DNA of 64,000 bases from Marinovum algicola (GTDB lineage Bacteria; Pseudomonadota; Alphaproteobacteria; Rhodobacterales; Rhodobacteraceae). Both the position numbers and the translations under genes were made by a program. Of the stretch, positions 61,127 to 64,000 are shown piece by piece. The notes under the pieces are model-generated. The model ran no database searches and was not told where the DNA came from. It worked only from the letters and a program-made list of their open reading frames with translations. Location of the stretch: contig NZ_FNYY01000001.1 of the NCBI RefSeq assembly GCF_900109145.1, positions 310,001-374,000 of the forward strand, read 5' to 3'. The stretch's first letter is position 1; each line of letters begins with the position of its first letter.

Positions 61127-61159
61127 GTAAAAATCGAGACCCTTGGTCCCGATTTTTAC
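61127..61159. promoter_or_regulatory. Long inverted repeat directly before the GMC ribosome-binding site
   Basis: GTAAAAATCG-a-GACC-ctt-GGTC-c-CGATTTTTAC, 14 of 15 pairs, ending 11 bases before the ATG at 61171. As DNA it may be an operator; as RNA it would form a stable hairpin whose 3' side abuts GGGGGAGG. Confidence 0.6.
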
Positions 61160-61170
61160 GGGGGAGGAAT

Positions 61171-62772
61171 ATGGAATTCGATTTCGTCATTGTGGGCGCC
61201 GGGTCCGCCGGCTGTGCGCTTGCCAACCGGCTTTCCGAGGACGGGCGCTACAGCGTGGCGCTGCTCGAGGCCGGGCCGCGTGACACCAACCCCTGGATTC
61301 ATATTCCGGTCGGCTATTTTCGCACCATGGGAAATCCGCGCAGCGACTGGCGCTATCGCACCGAGGCCGATCCCGGCATTGCCGGGCGGGCGATTCCCTG
61401 GCCGCGCGGCCGGGTGCTGGGCGGGTCGAGTTCGATCAACGGTCTGCTGTATGTGCGCGGCCAGCCTCAGGACTACGACGGCTGGGCACAGGCCGGTTGC
61501 CGGGGCTGGTCCTGGGACGAGGTTCTGCCCTGTTTCAAACGGGCCGAGCACTGGGAGGGCGAGGATCCGGACGGGCTGCGCGGGCGGAACGGCCCGCTTT
61601 CGGTCCAGACCTCGCGGCTCACCCGTCGGGTGGTCGACCGCTGGATCGAGGCGGCGCAGCAGGCCGGGTATCCGGCGGCGCGCGATTACAATGGCGCCGA
61701 TCAGGAAGGCGTGGGCTATTTCCAACTGACCATGAAGGGCGGCCGGCGCTGCTCTTCGGCGGTGGCCTACCTCAAGCCCGCGCGCCGGCGTCACAATCTC
61801 ACCGTCATCACCGACGCGCAGACCGAAAAGGTGCTGCTGGAGGCGGGCAGGGCGCACGGCGTACGGGTCCGCATCCGCGACACCTTTCACGAGATCCGCG
61901 CCCGCTCCGAGGTGATCCTGAGTGCCGGCGCCATCGGTTCGCCGCAGATCCTCATGCTCTCGGGCATCGGCGACGGCGACGAATTGCAGCGGCTGGGCAT
62001 CGGCGTGCAGGCCGATCTCAAGGGGGTCGGGCGCAATCTTCAGGATCACCTTCAGGCCCGCCCGGTGTTCAAGACCGATCTGAGCACGATCAACATCGAA
62101 ACCAGCAACCTGTTCAAACAGACGCGCATCGCCTTGCAATACGCGCTCACCCAGCGCGGACCGATGACCATGGCCGCCAGCCTGGGCACCGGCTTTCTCA
62201 AGACCGAGCCGCATCTGGAAACCCCGGATATCCAGTTCCACATTCAGCCGTTCAGCGCCGACAGCCCGGCCGAAGGTCCGCACCGGTTTTCGGCCTTTAC
62301 CGCCTCGGTGCTGCAACTGCGGCCCGAAAGCGCCGGTCATTTGCGCCTGCGCTCGGCCGATATGGACGATCACCCGGCGATCCATCCGAATTACCTGGCC
62401 ACCCCGACCGATCAGAAGACAATCGTCAAAGGTATTCAGATCGCGCGCAAGATTGCCGGTACGGATCCGCTCAAATCGCATATCATGGACGAACATGCGC
62501 CCGGCCCGGGCGTGGCCTTTGACGATGAGGCGGCCACGCTCGACTGGGCGCGGCGCACCGCGGTCACGATCTATCACCCGACGGGCACCTGCAAGATGGG
62601 GATCGATCCGATGGCGGTTGTGGACCCGAGGTTGCGGGTGCGGGGAATTGACGGGCTGCGTGTCGCTGACGCCTCGATCATGCCGCAAATCGTCAGCGGC
62701 AACACCAATGCCCCGGCGATCATGATCGGCGAGCGGGCCAGCGACCTGATACTGGAGGACACCGCAGGCTAG
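61171..62772 (+). CDS. GMC family FAD-dependent oxidoreductase (choline-dehydrogenase-like)
   Basis: 533 residues. FAD motif VGAGSAGCALANRL at 8-21, GMC signature WPRGRVLGGSSSINGLLYVRGQPQDYD, and C-terminal active site AVTIYHPTGTCKMG with SGNTNAPAIMIG. ATG 61171 follows GGGGGAGGAAT. It lies between an IclR regulator and a TRAP binding protein, so it probably oxidises the imported alcohol. No signal peptide. Confidence 0.93.
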   Translation: MEFDFVIVGAGSAGCALANRLSEDGRYSVALLEAGPRDTNPWIHIPVGYFRTMGNPRSDWRYRTEADPGIAGRAIPWPRGRVLGGSSSINGLLYVRGQPQDYDGWAQAGCRGWSWDEVLPCFKRAEHWEGEDPDGLRGRNGPLSVQTSRLTRRVVDRWIEAAQQAGYPAARDYNGADQEGVGYFQLTMKGGRRCSSAVAYLKPARRRHNLTVITDAQTEKVLLEAGRAHGVRVRIRDTFHEIRARSEVILSAGAIGSPQILMLSGIGDGDELQRLGIGVQADLKGVGRNLQDHLQARPVFKTDLSTINIETSNLFKQTRIALQYALTQRGPMTMAASLGTGFLKTEPHLETPDIQFHIQPFSADSPAEGPHRFSAFTASVLQLRPESAGHLRLRSADMDDHPAIHPNYLATPTDQKTIVKGIQIARKIAGTDPLKSHIMDEHAPGPGVAFDDEAATLDWARRTAVTIYHPTGTCKMGIDPMAVVDPRLRVRGIDGLRVADASIMPQIVSGNTNAPAIMIGERASDLILEDTAG

Positions 62773-62846
62773 CAACAGGAGACACCAGCCATTCCGGCGG
62801 CCTGGCCCGAAAGGGGCGGTCGTCGGGATACGACGACAGAGCAAGA

Positions 62847-62878
62847 CGGGCGGCGCTTTCAGGGAGGAAAGCCGCCCG
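62847..62878 (+). terminator. Hairpin between the GMC gene and the TRAP binding protein
   Basis: CGGGCGGC, 16-base loop, GCCGCCCG in the 190-base gap. No T-run. It may partly terminate or protect the upstream message. The rest of the gap shows nothing clear. Confidence 0.5.
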
Positions 62879-62962
62879 GTGACGACACGGCCGATCCAGC
62901 GCCTTCATCTTCGGCCCGGATAATAATAAGCGGAAGGCAAACGCATCATGGGAGGAAAATTG

Positions 62963-64000
62963 ATGTTCAGTCTCAAGACTTTGACCGTAGGGGCCGCGGC
63001 CCTTGCCATGACGGCCACGGCCGCTTTCGCCGAAACCGTGATCCGGGTGCAATCGGTGATCCCGGCGCAGGCCGACGAAGTGACCATGCTCAATGAATTC
63101 GCCGCCGATGTGGCGGCCCTGACCGGCGGATCACTCAAGATCGAGGTCTTGCCTGCCGGCGCCGTCGTCGGCGTGCGCGAAACGCTCGATGCGGTCGACA
63201 GCGGGCTGATCGAGGGCGGCTTTGCCTGGACGCACTATTGGTCGGGCAAGCACCCGGCGGCCATGCTCTTCGGCTCGCCCGTGGCAGGCGCCGGTGTCGG
63301 CATCGACAATATCGCCTTTGTGTCCTGGTTCCAGTACGGCGGCGGCAAGGAGCTCTATGACCAGCTCTGGGACGAGATGGGCGTCAACGTCAAGGGCTTC
63401 ATGCTGCAACCGGTGGGGCCGGAGGCGCTCGGCTGGTTCAAGGAGCCGATCGCCAGCATGGACGATTTCCGCAAGTACCGATTCCGCACGCCGCCGGGCA
63501 TCCCCGGCCAGACCTACAAGGATATCGGCGTCGCCTCGGTCGCCATGGGCGGCGGTGACATTCTGCCGGCGCTCGAGAAAGGCACCATCGACGCCGCCGA
63601 ATGGTGCTGCCCCAAGCCTGACAGCGTCTTCGGCTTCCAGAAGGTGCTGAAGCATTACTACCTGCAAGGTCTGCACCAGGTGGTGGTGAACGCCGATCTC
63701 TACATCAACGGCGATGTCTATGACGGGCTGACCGACCTCGAGAAAAAGGCGCTGGAAGTGGCCGCCAATGCCTCGCTGTCGAAAGCCATGTCGTATCGCA
63801 TCTACGAAAACGGCAAGGCGCTGAAGGATCTGACCGAGAACCACGGCGTCATCCTGCATGACACCCCCGAGGATTACTTCTCGGAGTACATGACCGCCGC
63901 CAAGGCCGCGCTGGAGACCAATGCCGCCGAAAACGAATTCTTTGCGGAAGTCTGGCAGAGCCAGAAGGATTTCGCCGAGATCGCGGTGCCGTTCTGGGCC
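62963..64000 (+). CDS. TRAP transporter substrate-binding protein (DctP/TakP type), 3' end missing
   Basis: 346 residues visible, open at the window edge. Signal peptide LKTLTVGAAALAMTATAAFA-E; mature part ETVIRVQSVIPAQADEVTML, then FRTPPGIPGQTYKDIGVASVAM with the carboxylate-binding Arg and LEKGTIDAAEWCCPKPD, close to the 2-oxoacid-binding TakP group. ATG 62963 is preferred because GGGAGG lies 8 bases upstream; ATG 62948 is in frame. Its permeases should follow beyond the window. Confidence 0.92.
   Translation, partial: MFSLKTLTVGAAALAMTATAAFAETVIRVQSVIPAQADEVTMLNEFAADVAALTGGSLKIEVLPAGAVVGVRETLDAVDSGLIEGGFAWTHYWSGKHPAAMLFGSPVAGAGVGIDNIAFVSWFQYGGGKELYDQLWDEMGVNVKGFMLQPVGPEALGWFKEPIASMDDFRKYRFRTPPGIPGQTYKDIGVASVAMGGGDILPALEKGTIDAAEWCCPKPDSVFGFQKVLKHYYLQGLHQVVVNADLYINGDVYDGLTDLEKKALEVAANASLSKAMSYRIYENGKALKDLTENHGVILHDTPEDYFSEYMTAAKAALETNAAENEFFAEVWQSQKDFAEIAVPFWA

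Noticed and set aside
1-64000. CRISPR array, insertion sequence, tRNA or rRNA genes
   Set aside because: No direct-repeat arrays, transposase motifs, terminal repeats or tRNA/rRNA signatures were seen on either strand by eye.

Overview
This 64 kb window is chromosomal DNA from a marine-type alphaproteobacterium, most likely Rhodobacterales (Roseobacter group). The evidence is the high GC content, the split b/b' ATP synthase gene set (I-B-E-b'-b), a MipZ gene in place of MinD, the ribosomal/SRP cluster (ffh, rpsP, rimM, trmD, rplS, rpmE), many TRAP and ABC transporters, and a Rhodobacterales-like GC-rich terminator repeat. I see no tRNA, rRNA, CRISPR array, integrase, transposase or prophage. 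About 60 protein genes are supported.

Layout. (1) 1-2308, minus: a TRAP transporter (DctM cut by the window edge, DctQ, DctP). (2) 2471-13154, plus: a carbohydrate or polyol catabolic run. It holds a signal-less solute-binding-fold protein, an SDR, an idonate-dehydrogenase-like MDR, a GMC oxidoreductase, an Rbs-type ABC transporter (permease, binding protein, permease, ATPase) and a lactaldehyde/glycolaldehyde dehydrogenase. A perfect 17-bp palindrome sits before the GMC gene. (3) 13194-18305: a CoA-transferase with an unusual C-terminal extension, a divergent FAD flavoprotein and a LacI regulator. (4) 18382-27320: a glucose-type ABC transporter operon continuing into two GMC oxidoreductases and a Dabb protein, with a divergent LacI regulator. 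(5) 27435-32301, minus: Gfo/Idh/MocA oxidoreductase, CoA-transferase, enoyl-CoA hydratase and aldehyde dehydrogenase. (6) 32441-37280: a Tat-exported 725-residue protein of unknown function, MipZ, an MFS exporter and rpmE. (7) 37292-44035: rplS, trmD, rimM, a 47-residue membrane protein, rpsP, chorismate mutase, two GNATs and ffh. A phosphotransferase gene sits inverted between rimM and trmD. (8) 44324-47137: azoreductase/LysR pair, EamA exporter, ArsR. (9) 47372-49997: F0 ATP synthase operon. (10) 50086-55437: FCD-GntR regulator, small lipoprotein, SMC and a small secreted protein. (11) 55453-60281: AsnC regulator, M20 amidohydrolase, M24 peptidase-fold hydrolase, Asp/Glu-racemase-fold protein and a divergent diaminopropionate ammonia-lyase, resembling an ectoine or N-acyl-diamino-acid catabolic locus. 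(12) 60296-64000: IclR, GMC oxidoreductase and a TRAP binding protein cut by the window edge.

How it fits together. The window is mostly a set of regulator-transporter-oxidoreductase modules around core housekeeping operons. Four GMC flavoenzymes occur, each in a transport context. The same 12-bp LacI-type operator (TGGAACGTTCCA) lies once before the FAD flavoprotein at 15.2 kb and twice, spaced 21 bp centre to centre, before the operon starting at 32.3 kb. This links two loci 17 kb apart, both carrying family I CoA-transferases, into one predicted regulon. Stable intercistronic hairpins follow the binding-protein gene in all three transport operons where that junction is complete. A terminator-like GC-rich repeat occurs three times, each directly after the stop codon of a minus-strand gene.
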